A stretch of 64,000 nucleotides of DNA from Streptomyces sp. ST2-7A (GTDB lineage Bacteria > Actinomycetota > Actinomycetes > Streptomycetales > Streptomycetaceae): assembly GCF_021390475.1 (NCBI RefSeq), contig NZ_JAJUWS010000003.1, positions 1 through 64,000 of the forward strand. Reading direction: 5' to 3'. Below are positions 1 through 8,771 of the stretch, piece after piece. The first letter of the stretch is position 1; every line of letters starts with the position of its first letter. The notes beneath the pieces were generated by a model that saw only the letters and a program-made list of their open reading frames with translations, did not search any database and was not told the origin of the DNA. The position numbers and the translations under genes are program-made.

Positions 1-150
1 TCCGGGGGTCGGGGCGGGGACGCCGGCGAAGACCGTCCCGGAGGCGGTGGTTGACGCCCGGTCGGGTCCGGGCGGGGGGACCGCGACCGCCGGCGGCGGG
101 ACGGTGTGGGCGATCCGGGCGATGGGCGCGGTGGGGGCGACGGTCCTCAT
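1..150 (-). CDS. partial hypothetical protein (N-terminal 50 codons)
   Basis: An open frame starts with ATG at 150 and runs off the left edge. Its start overlaps the TGA of the upstream Roadblock-like gene by four bases (ATGA), which suggests translational coupling. The visible part begins MRTVAPTAPIARIAHTV and is rich in Pro, Ala and Arg; it matches no family that I recognise. A conservon-type DUF742 protein would be expected after some Roadblock genes, but this N-terminus does not resemble one. Confidence 0.4.
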   Translation of the reverse strand, partial: MRTVAPTAPIARIAHTVPPPAVAVPPPGPDRASTTASGTVFAGVPAPTPG

Positions 151-545
151 GCCGGTACCAGGCTTTCGGCGATCTCGCGGAGTCGTATGCGCGCCAGGGC
201 GAGATTGCCCTCGCGTCGATCGATCCACAGGTGGACGAAGACGCTGCTGTCCAGAACTCCTCCCACGAAGTGGATCAGGTGGTGCCCTCCGGGGGCGGTG
301 ACGATGACGCCTTCGACCGGCGGGGCCCCCTTCTCCGGTTCGGGCGCGTCGGGCGGCACGAACGCGGTGTGCTCGGCGGCCATGCGGGCGAGTTCGGCGG
401 TCTCGGCGGCGGTGACCTCGTGGTCGCCGCTGGGCGACTCCCCGGCGGTGCCCAGCGCGAGGCCGCTGATCCAGTCCACGACGGCGGCGCCGCGGGCCCC
501 GGGCAGCGTCATCGCCGCCAGCAGGCACTCGTCGATCCCGGGCAT
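147..545 (-). CDS. Roadblock/LC7-like protein, 132 aa
   Basis: The protein has the alternating helix/strand pattern of small Roadblock/LC7 regulators, which partner GTPases or act in signalling at the membrane. Visible elements are an N-terminal helix (MPGIDECLLAAMTL), a strand-turn with GARGAAVVDW, a central acidic Pro-rich insert (about residues 68-80) and a C-terminal helix (LALARIRLREIAESL). There is no signal peptide or membrane segment. The ATG at 545 is preceded by GGGGAGGAG at good distance. It is followed by an overlapping gene that leaves the window. The family assignment rests on length and pattern; no conservon GTPase or kinase is visible. Confidence 0.55.
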   Translation of the reverse strand: MPGIDECLLAAMTLPGARGAAVVDWISGLALGTAGESPSGDHEVTAAETAELARMAAEHTAFVPPDAPEPEKGAPPVEGVIVTAPGGHHLIHFVGGVLDSSVFVHLWIDRREGNLALARIRLREIAESLVPA

Positions 546-986
546 ATGTCGTGCTCCTCCCCGCTGCCGGTGCCGGTGGTACCGGCCCGAACCCTCCTCG
601 GACCCCGTGAGGGCCCGGTGGCGAGGAGATTACGCATCGTGCCGGAGCGGATGCGGGGTTCCGACCGCTATTCATCGGCAAGTGCCAGGAGTTGATCGGA
701 TGACGTTCGGTGTCGAGTGTTTGACACGTGCATATGCCAGAAATGTTCGACGGCGGCACAACCGAACGACACACCGGGCCACGGCGACCGCGCACAAGGG
801 TCACCCGGAGCGCGTACGCCGCCCGTTGACGCCCCGTCGACGGACGACCGACAGGTCGGGGCGATCATCCGGTCGGCCGGGCTCCCCCCAAGGGGCGGAA
901 CCAGGCTTTTGTTTACGAGTCCGTGACCCGGTAAGCCGACAGAGCAGAGAGGCGCGTACGAAGGGGTTCCCACCGAAAGGCACACC
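546..986. other. intergenic region, no gene supported
   Basis: This divergent 441-base gap carries signals for both flanking genes. TTGACA occurs at 721-726, without a clear -10 at 17-18 bases. A possible stress-type promoter lies at 911-934 and is listed separately. Short open frames here have poor codon bias and no family features. Confidence 0.5.
911..934 (+). promoter_or_regulatory. candidate SigB-type promoter
   Basis: GTTTAC (911-916) is followed by CGGTAA (929-934). From GTTT to the -10 there are 14 bases, the spacing known for Streptomyces general-stress sigma factors (GNNT-N14-16-GGGTAY). The first and last bases of the -10 deviate. It sits about 50 bases upstream of the 987 start. 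Confidence 0.35.
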
Positions 987-1745
987 ATGACCACCACTCA
1001 AGTGATCATCCTCGTGGCGGTGCTGGCCGTCCTCGCTCTGGTGTATCTGGCCCTCGGGCCGGTGATGAAGCGGCGCCGGGGCGACCTGCGCGGACGCTTC
1101 GGTCCCGAGTACGACCGGGCCGTGGACCGTCACAACGGCGACGAGAAGGCCGCCCGCGCCGAACTGTCCGAGCGGCTCAAGCGCCACGGGGACCTGCGTC
1201 CCCGGACCCTCCCGGCCGAGGAGCGCGAGCGTTACCGCGCGCAGTGGGCGGAGGTTCAGCAGCGCTTCGTGGACGACCCCGGCGGCGCCGTCGCCGAGGC
1301 CGATCACCTGTTGACCCGGCTGGCCCACGACCGCGGCTACCCGTCCGACTCGCACGACGACCGCGTCGCCGCGCTGTCGGTGCACCACCCCCATCAGGTC
1401 GACGGCTACCGCCGGACGCACGCCCTGGCCGGTCGCACCACCCCGGGGGACACCGCCACCGAGGACCTGCGCACCGCGATGCTCGGGGCGGGTGAGGTCT
1501 TCGAGAAGCTGATCGACTCCCCCCACTCCGGTGACCGGGAGGACCGCGCCAAGGCGGAGGGGCGTGACGGCGGCATCGCCGAACGTCTGCACCTGCCGGG
1601 CGCCGGCCGTGACGAGCGGACCGAGGAGCGGACCGACGAGCCGACGGCCGACCGGAGCCGGGCCCCGCACGGCGAGGACCGGGCGACCACCGAGCGGGAG
1701 ACCGCCGAGGCGCCGGTCGAGGACCCGAACGGCGCGCGGCGATGA
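987..1745 (+). CDS. membrane-anchored hypothetical protein, 252 aa
   Basis: One transmembrane helix occupies residues 7-27 (VIILVAVLAVLALVYLALG), followed by KRRR, so the rest should be cytoplasmic. Residues 75-115 carry a helical segment (WAEVQQRFVDDPGGAVAEAD) that recurs in the next gene, so the two products are related. The C-terminal 60 residues are charged, rich in Glu, Arg, Asp and Thr, and probably disordered. The ATG at 987 follows GAAAGG. The downstream gene overlaps by ATGA, so both should be made from one mRNA. The function is unknown; a stress role is only suggested by the promoter candidate. Confidence 0.8.
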   Translation: MTTTQVIILVAVLAVLALVYLALGPVMKRRRGDLRGRFGPEYDRAVDRHNGDEKAARAELSERLKRHGDLRPRTLPAEERERYRAQWAEVQQRFVDDPGGAVAEADHLLTRLAHDRGYPSDSHDDRVAALSVHHPHQVDGYRRTHALAGRTTPGDTATEDLRTAMLGAGEVFEKLIDSPHSGDREDRAKAEGRDGGIAERLHLPGAGRDERTEERTDEPTADRSRAPHGEDRATTERETAEAPVEDPNGARR

Positions 1746-2413
1746 CCCGACCGACCAACCCGGGTTCCCCCGACGACGGCACCCGGACGAAGCGTTCGCA
1801 CCACGACACCGACGGCGACACCGTCGGAAAGGAGAGCAGGACAGTGGAGAACCGCGTGGAGGGCCGCAAGCACACCACCGACACCGGCCGGACGACGGAC
1901 ACCGATACCCACCCCGCCCGCCCCGCCGACGACCGGGACGCGCCGGTCGCGCCGGTGGCCCCCGAGGCGGAAACCGGGACGACGCTCCGGGGCGGTGACA
2001 CCGCCCCGGGCGGGAACCACGAGCGGACCGTTCGTTCCGGGAACGGGACGACCACCGGCACCACGAGCACGACCGGGACCACCGGCACCACCGGCTCCGG
2101 CCGGTCGGGGAACGGCCACGCCGGCCCGGCGCTCATCCCGCAGGCCCGCGCCGAGGAACTGCGCTCCCGGCTCCAGGAGGCGGTGCAGTCCTTCGTGGAC
2201 GACCCCGAGCGGGCCGTACGAGAGGCCGACGCGCTGCTGGAGGAGGCGGGCGAGTACCTGCGGGAGTCCCTGGCCGAGCAGCGCGGGGCCCTGCGGGCCG
2301 ACGGCGCGACCGGCGACCGGGACGGTGACGATGCCGCCTCCGCCGGCACCGAGGAGCGGCGCACCGCCCTGATCGGTTACCGCGACCTGGTCGAGCGGGT
2401 GATAGCCGCCTGA
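1742..2413 (+). CDS. hypothetical protein related to its upstream neighbour, 223 aa
   Basis: The first 130 residues are low complexity, rich in Thr, Gly, Asp and Arg, and likely disordered. The C-terminal 90 residues form the conserved part: QEAVQSFVDDPERAVREADA, then EERRTALIGYRDLVERVIAA. The FVDDP..AV.EAD core and the final regulatory-looking helix match the upstream protein (FVDDPGGAVAEAD), so this looks like a soluble paralogue lacking the membrane anchor. The start overlaps the upstream stop (ATGA at 1742-1745). A strong terminator follows at 2534-2575. The function is unknown. Confidence 0.75.
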   Translation: MTRPTNPGSPDDGTRTKRSHHDTDGDTVGKESRTVENRVEGRKHTTDTGRTTDTDTHPARPADDRDAPVAPVAPEAETGTTLRGGDTAPGGNHERTVRSGNGTTTGTTSTTGTTGTTGSGRSGNGHAGPALIPQARAEELRSRLQEAVQSFVDDPERAVREADALLEEAGEYLRESLAEQRGALRADGATGDRDGDDAASAGTEERRTALIGYRDLVERVIAA

Positions 2414-2533
2414 CGGCGACCCGGCACCCGACGGGCCATCCGATCGGGCCCCGTTCCCGGGATCGAAATCCCCGGGCCGGAGTCAGGGACGGGGATCCGG
2501 GACGGGATCCCGCCCTCCGGGCACCGCACACGA

Positions 2534-2575
2534 AGCCGGTTCCGACGCGTTGGACAGAACGCGTCGGAACCGGCT
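2534..2575. terminator. strong bidirectional terminator hairpin
   Basis: Perfect 18-base arms (2534-2551 and 2558-2575, starting AGCCGGTTCCG) flank a 6-base loop, followed by TTTCCGTCTT on the + side. It lies between two converging transcription units. Confidence 0.75.
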
Positions 2576-2618
2576 TTCCGTCTTGCCCGCGGCAGACCGA
2601 CCACGCCCCCGGAGCCCC

Positions 2619-5285
2619 TCACTCCCCCGGCGCCGGCCCCGTGACCCGCGGTTCCCCGGCCCGCAGTTCCACCCGCGGCAACAGCACCCACTCGGCTCCC
2701 GCGATCGCCGCCGTGCCCGGCTCGATCCGCACCCCGGGGTCGAGGTGGACCGGCCCGCCGCCCGGAGCCGGCGGCAGCACCAACAGCTCCAGGGCACCGT
2801 GGCGACGCAACTCCCCGGCGGCTCCGCGCAATCCGATCTCCCACGGCGGCCCGAAACGGAAGTGGTCGGCCACCAACCGCCCGCCCACCAGCGCCCGGGC
2901 CGCGTCCCCCTCCACGCGCACCCGCAGCAACACCTCGCCCTCCCCCGGCGGGGCCCACCCCGCGCCCCCGGCATCCCCCGGGTCGTCCCCGGATTCCGAC
3001 GCGGCCGGGGCGTCCCACCACTCGGCCGGGACCTCCACCCGGTATCGGGCCGCACCGGCGAAGTCGGCGTCCGTAGGCGCCGAGGCCCGGCCCGCCGACC
3101 CGCCCCACCGGGGCGGCGGGGGCACGGCGTCGGCACGTGAACACCGGATCCGCACCGGTGGCGGTGGCCCGGGCAGGGCCGGCCGGAAGGAGGTGAAGGC
3201 CCCCTCGGCCACCGGCCCCGGCATCGGGGAGGGCCCGCTCACGCGCGCCGGCGCGGGCAGCAGCGACAGCCGGGTGGCGCGCCGCGGGGCAGCCGACGCG
3301 CCCGGCCCCTCCGACTCCCCGAACCCACCGGGGACCTCCCCCGGATGCAGGCGCAGTACCTCCGTGCCGTCCGCCGTCGGGTCACGATCCACCACCACCG
3401 GGCCGTCGGCCAGGACCAGCCGTTCGGCCCCGGCCCAGCGGATCCGGTACAAGCGCGCGGCGTTCTCCGGGTCCAGTACCAGCAGACGGGCGGTGGCGCC
3501 GTCCGGGCCGCGGACGGTGAACAGCGCTCCCGGCCCCGGCTCGTCCACCACGTGCACCCGGACCCCGGGGCCGCCGGGGCCGCCGGGGGCGGTCGGGGCG
3601 ACGGCACGGGCCGGACCCTCCAGGGAGGTGCCGGCCGCCGTGGCGATCCGGACGGGAATCCCCGGATCCGCCGCCAGTACGGTGAGCGGCCCCTCCGAAC
3701 CGGTGCCGGCACCGGCCTCCAACCGGGTCACCGGGCGGGCGGTGGCCCACTCCAGCCGCGGCCCCCCGGCGCACCCGCCGATGTCGGGAGCACCCTCGGC
3801 CGGTCCCAGCGCCAGGCCCAGCGGCCACAACGTGTGCGTGCCGGCGGGCAGGTCGATCGGTACGTCCGGCAACACGGTCGTGCGACCCTCCAGCGCCACC
3901 GAGAAGCGCACCCCCTCGTGGGCGGGCAGCGGCTCGTGCGGCTGATGGTTGATCAGGAAGAGGAAACCGGAGTCGCCGCGCGAGCGCACCGACCAGCGCA
4001 CGGTGTCGCGGTCGTGGAGGCCGGCGGGGGTCCGGTCGGGGAAGCGGGCGGGCATCGTGGCCAGCTCCGCGCCCCATTCCCGGAGGAAGAGGTGTTGCGC
4101 GCGCAGCGCGTGGTGGTGCGGCCGGATCTGTCCAGCGGTGCCGATGGGCGCCTGGAAGTCGTAGTCCACCGCGGGCATGTCGTTGGGGTAACCGCAGTCG
4201 TGCGACTCCTGGTTGGGGAGAGCGGTCCCCTGGTACTGCTCGGCGCCGTGGTAGAGGTAGTAACCCTGCCAGACCGAGCCCGAGGCGAGTTTGTTCAGCG
4301 CGAGGGCGGAGATGTCGGCGGGCCGGATCAGCGGCCGTCGATGGTGGGCGATCGCCATTCCGCCGCCCAGTTCGCAGGTGGCGAAGGGGTGGAGGGCGGG
4401 ATCGGGCCCGGGGTCGGAGTCCCGGCCGGTCGGGAGCACCGGCCGCAGGTCCGCCCCGATCGCGTGATCGTCGCGGATGGGCCCGGGAATGTAGTGGCGG
4501 AACGTTCCCGTGGCGGGGCCGGCGTCCCCCTCCTCCCAGAACGCCTCGGGGTAGCCGCCGTACAGCGGGAGCAGTTCGCCCTCGGGGAGCCGGGCCCCGC
4601 CCCAGGCCGTGGCGGTCCACAACGGGGCCGAGATCCCGCACTCCTCGGCGATCCGTCGCAGGCCGGCGAGGTGGTCGGGGTCGTCGTACAGTTCGTTCTC
4701 GATCTGCACGGCGACGACCGGCCCGCCCTCGTCGTACGAGGTGCCGCGCAGGCGCTCGCCGAGCACGGTGAACCAGCGACGCACCACCGCCAGGTAACCG
4801 GGGTCGTCGGTGCGCGGTGCGCGAACGCGTCCGGGGACCCACTCCGGCAGGCCCCCGTTCCGGCACTCGCCGTGCGCCCACGGTCCGATCCGGAGGGCCA
4901 TCCCCAACTCCAGTTCGGCGCACAGGTCCACGAACCGGCGCACGTCGAGCGACCCGTCGAAGCGGAAGCGACCGGGGTGTTCCTCGTGCTGGTTCCAGAA
5001 GACGTAGGAGGCCACGGTGTCCACGCCCCCGGCGCGCATCAGCAGCAGCGACTCCCGCCAGGAGGCCACGGGACGGCGGGAGGGGTGGTACTCCCCCATC
5101 ACCGGGATCCAGGGGCGTTCGCCGCGCCGCACCGAGCGGGCGTCCACCCCGATGGGCGGCCGGGACGTGTCGGACCGGGATCCCATCCGCAGGTGGGCGG
5201 AGGGGGCCGGGGGCACGGCCGCTCCGGGGGCCGGGGCGGTCAACGCGAGGGGCACGGGGGTGGGAGCGGGTTCCGGAGAGGGCAT
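2619..5285 (-). CDS. GH35 beta-galactosidase
   Basis: An 888-residue glycoside hydrolase of family 35, expected to release terminal beta-galactose. The (beta/alpha)8 barrel motifs appear in order: GEYHPSR at 64-70, VFWNQHEEHPG at 95-105, IGPWAHGE at 133-140, VQIENEL at 193-199 with proposed acid/base Glu198, and FATCELGGG at 301-309 with candidate nucleophile Glu305. Beta-rich jelly-roll domains follow. No signal peptide is seen; the N-terminus is Pro/Ala-rich, so it is probably cytoplasmic. The start at 5285 has no ribosome site and abuts an operator-like palindrome, suggesting leaderless translation; Met34 at 5186 is an alternative without better support. Confidence 0.85.
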   Translation of the reverse strand: MPSPEPAPTPVPLALTAPAPGAAVPPAPSAHLRMGSRSDTSRPPIGVDARSVRRGERPWIPVMGEYHPSRRPVASWRESLLLMRAGGVDTVASYVFWNQHEEHPGRFRFDGSLDVRRFVDLCAELELGMALRIGPWAHGECRNGGLPEWVPGRVRAPRTDDPGYLAVVRRWFTVLGERLRGTSYDEGGPVVAVQIENELYDDPDHLAGLRRIAEECGISAPLWTATAWGGARLPEGELLPLYGGYPEAFWEEGDAGPATGTFRHYIPGPIRDDHAIGADLRPVLPTGRDSDPGPDPALHPFATCELGGGMAIAHHRRPLIRPADISALALNKLASGSVWQGYYLYHGAEQYQGTALPNQESHDCGYPNDMPAVDYDFQAPIGTAGQIRPHHHALRAQHLFLREWGAELATMPARFPDRTPAGLHDRDTVRWSVRSRGDSGFLFLINHQPHEPLPAHEGVRFSVALEGRTTVLPDVPIDLPAGTHTLWPLGLALGPAEGAPDIGGCAGGPRLEWATARPVTRLEAGAGTGSEGPLTVLAADPGIPVRIATAAGTSLEGPARAVAPTAPGGPGGPGVRVHVVDEPGPGALFTVRGPDGATARLLVLDPENAARLYRIRWAGAERLVLADGPVVVDRDPTADGTEVLRLHPGEVPGGFGESEGPGASAAPRRATRLSLLPAPARVSGPSPMPGPVAEGAFTSFRPALPGPPPPVRIRCSRADAVPPPPRWGGSAGRASAPTDADFAGAARYRVEVPAEWWDAPAASESGDDPGDAGGAGWAPPGEGEVLLRVRVEGDAARALVGGRLVADHFRFGPPWEIGLRGAAGELRRHGALELLVLPPAPGGGPVHLDPGVRIEPGTAAIAGAEWVLLPRVELRAGEPRVTGPAPGE

Positions 5286-5330
5286 TGAAACGTTTTACCA
5301 ACGGCTCCCCGGAACCACAACACCTCTTCG
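5284..5330 (-). promoter_or_regulatory. leaderless promoter with LacI-type operator for the GH35 gene
   Basis: On the minus strand, TTGTGG and TAAAAC are separated by 17 bases, and TAAAAC ends 6 bases before the ATG at 5285. The palindrome TGAAACGTTTTA (plus strand, about 5285-5296) covers the -10 and the start codon. An AAACGTTT core is typical of LacI/GalR operators. The hexamers are imperfect. Confidence 0.45.
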
Positions 5331-5648
5331 CCGGCCCGCCGACCCCCCGTGTCCACCACCTCCCCGTGTCCACCACGACCGTCGTACCCCCGGCGGGTGA
5401 ACGGCCCCGTCCGGGTGCCCCGACGCCCCGAAAGGGAACCCGGCGACGGCGCCGCCGTCGGGATCGTCCACGAGCGGATCCCGGCCACCGATCGAAGGGC
5501 CCTGCCCCGGCATCGGGGGAGCCCCGCACGGAACGCCGTGGACCCGCGCGGAGGAGATCGGCACGGCCCCGCCCGCGCTCCCCCGCCACCGGGCACGTCG
5601 GCCGACCGGTGGGGGGCGCGGGCATCCCGGCGGGGGTCGCGATGGTGC
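5286..5648. other. divergent intergenic region between GH35 and FGGY kinase genes
   Basis: Apart from the operator at the GH35 start I see no gene. An open frame reaches upstream of the kinase start, but its Pro/Arg-rich product lacks kinase features, so it is read as leader. Confidence 0.5.
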
Positions 5649-7109
5649 ATGATCGATGTCATGGGCAGTGGCACGCGGATCGTCGCCGGCCTGGACAGTT
5701 CGTCCGGCTGGACCAGCATCGTCGTCTGTGACGCCGAGACCGGGGAGGTGTTGCGACACGGGCACGCCGAACACCCCGCGGGCGGGCAGGCGCCCCCGGA
5801 GTCCTGGCTCCTCTCCCTGGGGGAGGCCGCCGGGGACGGCCTCCTCGAGGACGTGGCCGCCATCGGCGTGGCCGCCCGACAGCAGGCGGTGGTGGCCCTG
5901 GACGGCGCCCGGAACCCGGTGCGCGCCGCGCTGTCGGAGGAACAACGGATGCAGGGCTCCGCGGTCGATCTGATGGACGCCCTGGGCGGGGCCGCCGCCT
6001 GGACCGGCGCCGTGGGCACCGTCCCCGGAGTCGGACATCCGGTGGCGCAACTGGCCTGGCTGGCCCGCACCGAGCCGGAGCTCGCCCGCCGCACCGCCGC
6101 CGTCCTGCAACCGCAGGACTGGTTGGTGTGGCAGTTGCTGGGCCGCCCGGAACGGTTCACCACCGACCGGGGCGGGGCGTCGGGCACCGGCTACTGGTCG
6201 CCCACCGAGGAGCGCTGGCGGCCGGACCTGCTCGAACTGGCCCTGGGCCGCCCCGCCGAACTGCCGACCGTGCTGGGCCCCGCCGACATCGCCGGCCGCA
6301 CGCCGGAGGGACTGCTGATCTCCGCCGGCACCGGGGAGACCATGGCCGCCGCGCTGGGGCTGGGACTGGGCTCGGGCGACGCGGTGATCTCGCTGGGCGC
6401 CTCCGCCTCCGTCTGCGCGGTGCACGGATCGGCGATCCCGGATCCCGGCGACATGATCACCTCCTACGCGGACGCGACCGGTCGGCACCTGCCGGTGGTG
6501 CGAACCCTCAACGCCAACCGGGTGCTGCGCGGCACCGCCGACCTGCTGGACCGCTCACCCGAGGAACTGTCCGCCCTCGCGATGACCTCGACGCCGGGCG
6601 CCCACGGCCTGGTGTTCCTGCCCTACCTGGCGGGCGAACGGGCCCCGGCCCTGCCGCACACCGCCGGGACGCTGGCCGGGCTGCGGCGGGAGAGCATGCG
6701 CCCCGAGCACCTGGCCCGGGCCGCCTTCGAGGGAATGCTGTGCGGAGTGGCGGACGCGGCGGGGGTGCTGCGCTCACGGGGGGTGCGGATCGGCCGGGTC
6801 TTCCTGCTGGGGCCGACGGCGCAGCTGCCGGCCGTGCGGGCACTGGCCCCGGGGCTGCTGGAGGCCGAGGTGGTGGTGCCCGAGCCCGCCGACTGGGCCG
6901 CACTGGGCGCGGCCCGCCAAGCCGCGTGGGCGCTGGCGGCCTCGGAGAACCCGTCCGCGACGGCCGAGCCGCCGACCTGGCCCTCACCGCGCGGCGAGAC
7001 ACTCCGCCCGGACGAGGAGGCGCTGGCGGTCGGCCGGGCGGTCCGGCAGCAGTTCACGACCGTCCGCGAGGAACGCCACCCCGAGGCGCTGGGCCCACCC
7101 GCCGACTGA
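5649..7109 (+). CDS. FGGY-family carbohydrate kinase, xylulokinase-like
   Basis: It should phosphorylate a sugar such as xylulose with ATP in the cytoplasm. The N-terminal phosphate-binding motif is IVAGLDSSSGWTSIVV, followed by the FGGY signatures AAIGVAARQQAVVALD, the substrate-site region GHPVAQLAWL and PQDWLVWQLLG. The C-terminal domain has LISAGTGETMAAALG and SLGASASVCA. Length (486 aa) is normal. Two starts are possible: 5649 with a distant GGGGG, or 5661 (MGSGTRIVAGL), which lies 7 bases after CATGAT and could be leaderless. It diverges from the GH35 gene. No isomerase is adjacent, so the substrate is not settled. Confidence 0.8.
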   Translation: MIDVMGSGTRIVAGLDSSSGWTSIVVCDAETGEVLRHGHAEHPAGGQAPPESWLLSLGEAAGDGLLEDVAAIGVAARQQAVVALDGARNPVRAALSEEQRMQGSAVDLMDALGGAAAWTGAVGTVPGVGHPVAQLAWLARTEPELARRTAAVLQPQDWLVWQLLGRPERFTTDRGGASGTGYWSPTEERWRPDLLELALGRPAELPTVLGPADIAGRTPEGLLISAGTGETMAAALGLGLGSGDAVISLGASASVCAVHGSAIPDPGDMITSYADATGRHLPVVRTLNANRVLRGTADLLDRSPEELSALAMTSTPGAHGLVFLPYLAGERAPALPHTAGTLAGLRRESMRPEHLARAAFEGMLCGVADAAGVLRSRGVRIGRVFLLGPTAQLPAVRALAPGLLEAEVVVPEPADWAALGAARQAAWALAASENPSATAEPPTWPSPRGETLRPDEEALAVGRAVRQQFTTVREERHPEALGPPAD

Positions 7110-7194
7110 CCCCGGGCGGTCGGCGGTTCACGACCGTCCGCGGGCCCCCGGGGTACCGGGATCGCGCGCCGCCCGATCGGGCGCGCCGGCGGAG

Positions 7195-7240
7195 CCGCCG
7201 GTTCCCCGCCCCGGGGAGGCGGGCGGCGGGGAACCGGCGG
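7195..7240. terminator. bidirectional terminator hairpin
   Basis: Perfect 16-base arms (7195-7210, 7225-7240; CCGCCGGTTCCCCGCC and its complement) with a 14-base loop lie between the converging kinase and sigma-factor genes. Confidence 0.65.
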
Positions 7241-7259
7241 CGGCACCGGCCGTCCCCTC

Positions 7260-8567
7260 CTAATCCAGGTAGCCGCGCAGCTGACCGGCGTAGGTGTGGG
7301 TGCGGAGCTTGTGGAGCGTCTTGTGCTCGATCTGCCGGATCCGCTCCCGGGTGACCCCGAACATCTGTCCGATCTCCTCGAGTGTGCGGGGGCGGCCGTC
7401 CGACAGGCCGTAGCGCAGTTCCACCACCCGCCGCTCGCGGTCGCCGAGGGTGGAGAGCACCGCGTGGAGCTGCTCGCGCAGCAGCAGGAGGGTCGCGGAC
7501 TCGGCGGGCCCGGGCAGGTCCGCGTCCTCGATGAGGTCGCCGAAGTGGATGTCGTCCTCGTCGCCCACGGGGGCCTGGAGGGAGACCGGGTCCCGGGCGA
7601 GGTTGAGGATCTCGCCCACCCGCTCCGGGGTGAGGTCCAGTCGGGCGGCGATCTCGTCGACCCCGGGCTCGACGCCGCGCTCCTGGAGCAGGGAACGCTG
7701 GGTGCGCACCACCCGGTTGATCAGCTCCACCACGTGCACCGGGACCCGGATGGTGCGCGCCTGGTCGGCGATGGCCCGGGACATGGCCTGCCGGATCCAC
7801 CAGGTCGCGTAGGTGGAGAACTTGAAGCCCCGGGCGTAGTCGAACTTCTCGACCGCCCGGATCAGCCCGAGATTGCCCTCCTGTACCAGGTCGAGCATGG
7901 TCAGGCCCCGCCCGATGTACCGCTTGGCGACGGAGACCACGAGGCGGAGGTTGGCCTCGATGAGCCGCCGTTTGGCCAACCGACCGCGTACCACCAACCG
8001 GTCGAGGTCCAGGGCGAGTCGGGCGCCGGGGTCCCGGAGGGTGTGCAACCTGTGCTCGGCCAGTACGCCCGCCTCGATGCGGCGGGCCAACTCGACCTCG
8101 TCGGCGGCGGTGAGCAGCGGGATGCGGCCGATCTCCCGGAGATACTGCCGGAAGAGGTCACCGCCGGGGCCGGGGCCGCCCTCGGACGCGCGCTCTCCCC
8201 GCCGAGCCGCCGGTCTCCCGGGGGGATCCCCGTCCCGCGCGCCGGGACCGTCGTCCCCGGGGTGATCGGAGGGGTCGTCGGTGGAGGGGTCGTCGAGCGC
8301 TTCGGGTGTTTCGTCGGACACCTCGCCGGGTGCTTCGGACGCGTCGGGCGGCGGGGGCCCCGTCGCGGGATCGGCTTCCCCCGCCGAGGCGGTGCGCCGG
8401 CGGGGGACCCTCCGCGCGGGGGACTCCGCGGCGGGAGGGGAGAGTGCCGGGCGGGGGGTGGGGGAAACCGGAGCGGGCTGCCTGCGGGAAACGGAACCGG
8501 TGTGGGGGCGGGCGGGGACGTCGGCCGGAGCGGCGGGGACCGCACCGGCGAGGGACTGGGTCTGCAC
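7260..8567 (-). CDS. RNA polymerase sigma-70 factor, Hrd family (HrdA-like)
   Basis: A 435-residue group 1/2 sigma factor. Residues 1-135 are disordered and rich in Pro, Asp and Arg. Region 1.2 starts at [18 protein letters not shown] (about 137). Region 2 includes [20 protein letters not shown] and [15 protein letters not shown], and region 3 follows. Region 4.2 has [19 protein letters not shown]. The GTG at 8567 was chosen because TGGAGG precedes it and MQTQS-type starts are usual for Hrd proteins; upstream codons lack conservation features. It lies downstream of dnaG in the same direction, an arrangement I associate with hrdA in Streptomyces coelicolor. It probably drives housekeeping-like promoters under some conditions. 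Confidence 0.85.
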   Translation of the reverse strand: MQTQSLAGAVPAAPADVPARPHTGSVSRRQPAPVSPTPRPALSPPAAESPARRVPRRRTASAGEADPATGPPPPDASEAPGEVSDETPEALDDPSTDDPSDHPGDDGPGARDGDPPGRPAARRGERASEGGPGPGGDLFRQYLREIGRIPLLTAADEVELARRIEAGVLAEHRLHTLRDPGARLALDLDRLVVRGRLAKRRLIEANLRLVVSVAKRYIGRGLTMLDLVQEGNLGLIRAVEKFDYARGFKFSTYATWWIRQAMSRAIADQARTIRVPVHVVELINRVVRTQRSLLQERGVEPGVDEIAARLDLTPERVGEILNLARDPVSLQAPVGDEDDIHFGDLIEDADLPGPAESATLLLLREQLHAVLSTLGDRERRVVELRYGLSDGRPRTLEEIGQMFGVTRERIRQIEHKTLHKLRTHTYAGQLRGYLD

Positions 8568-8654
8568 GGAGCAACCTCCAGGTGCTCGCGACCGGAATGG
8601 GCGGCGCCGCCCACCAGTGTGAGCCAAGGCACACCCGGTCCACGAGGGGTGTGC

Positions 8655-8673
8655 GCCGCTTTTCGAAAGCGGC
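8655..8673. repeat. perfect 8-base inverted repeat upstream of the sigma-factor gene
   Basis: GCCGCTTT-TCG-AAAGCGGC lies between dnaG and the sigma-factor gene. It could be an operator or a second stop for the dnaG transcript. Confidence 0.45.
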
Positions 8674-8720
8674 GGCCCGGCCGGGGACCGGGGAACGGCG
8701 CCGGGGGATTCCGGAAAGGA

Positions 8721-8750
8721 CCGACCGTCACGTCCTCCCCGGACGGTCGG
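8721..8750 (-). terminator. candidate terminator after dnaG
   Basis: Nine-base arms CCGACCGTC and GACGGTCGG enclose 12 bases just past the dnaG stop. Confidence 0.5.
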
Positions 8751-8771
8751 CACCGTCCCGGGGAGACCCGC

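Noticed and set aside
721..749. TTGACA promoter upstream of the 987 gene
   Set aside because: No TANNNT sequence lies 16-19 bases downstream.
3345..5288. Plus-strand open frame of 647 codons opposite the GH35 gene
   Set aside because: The minus strand carries the GH35 motifs in order; this frame has none.
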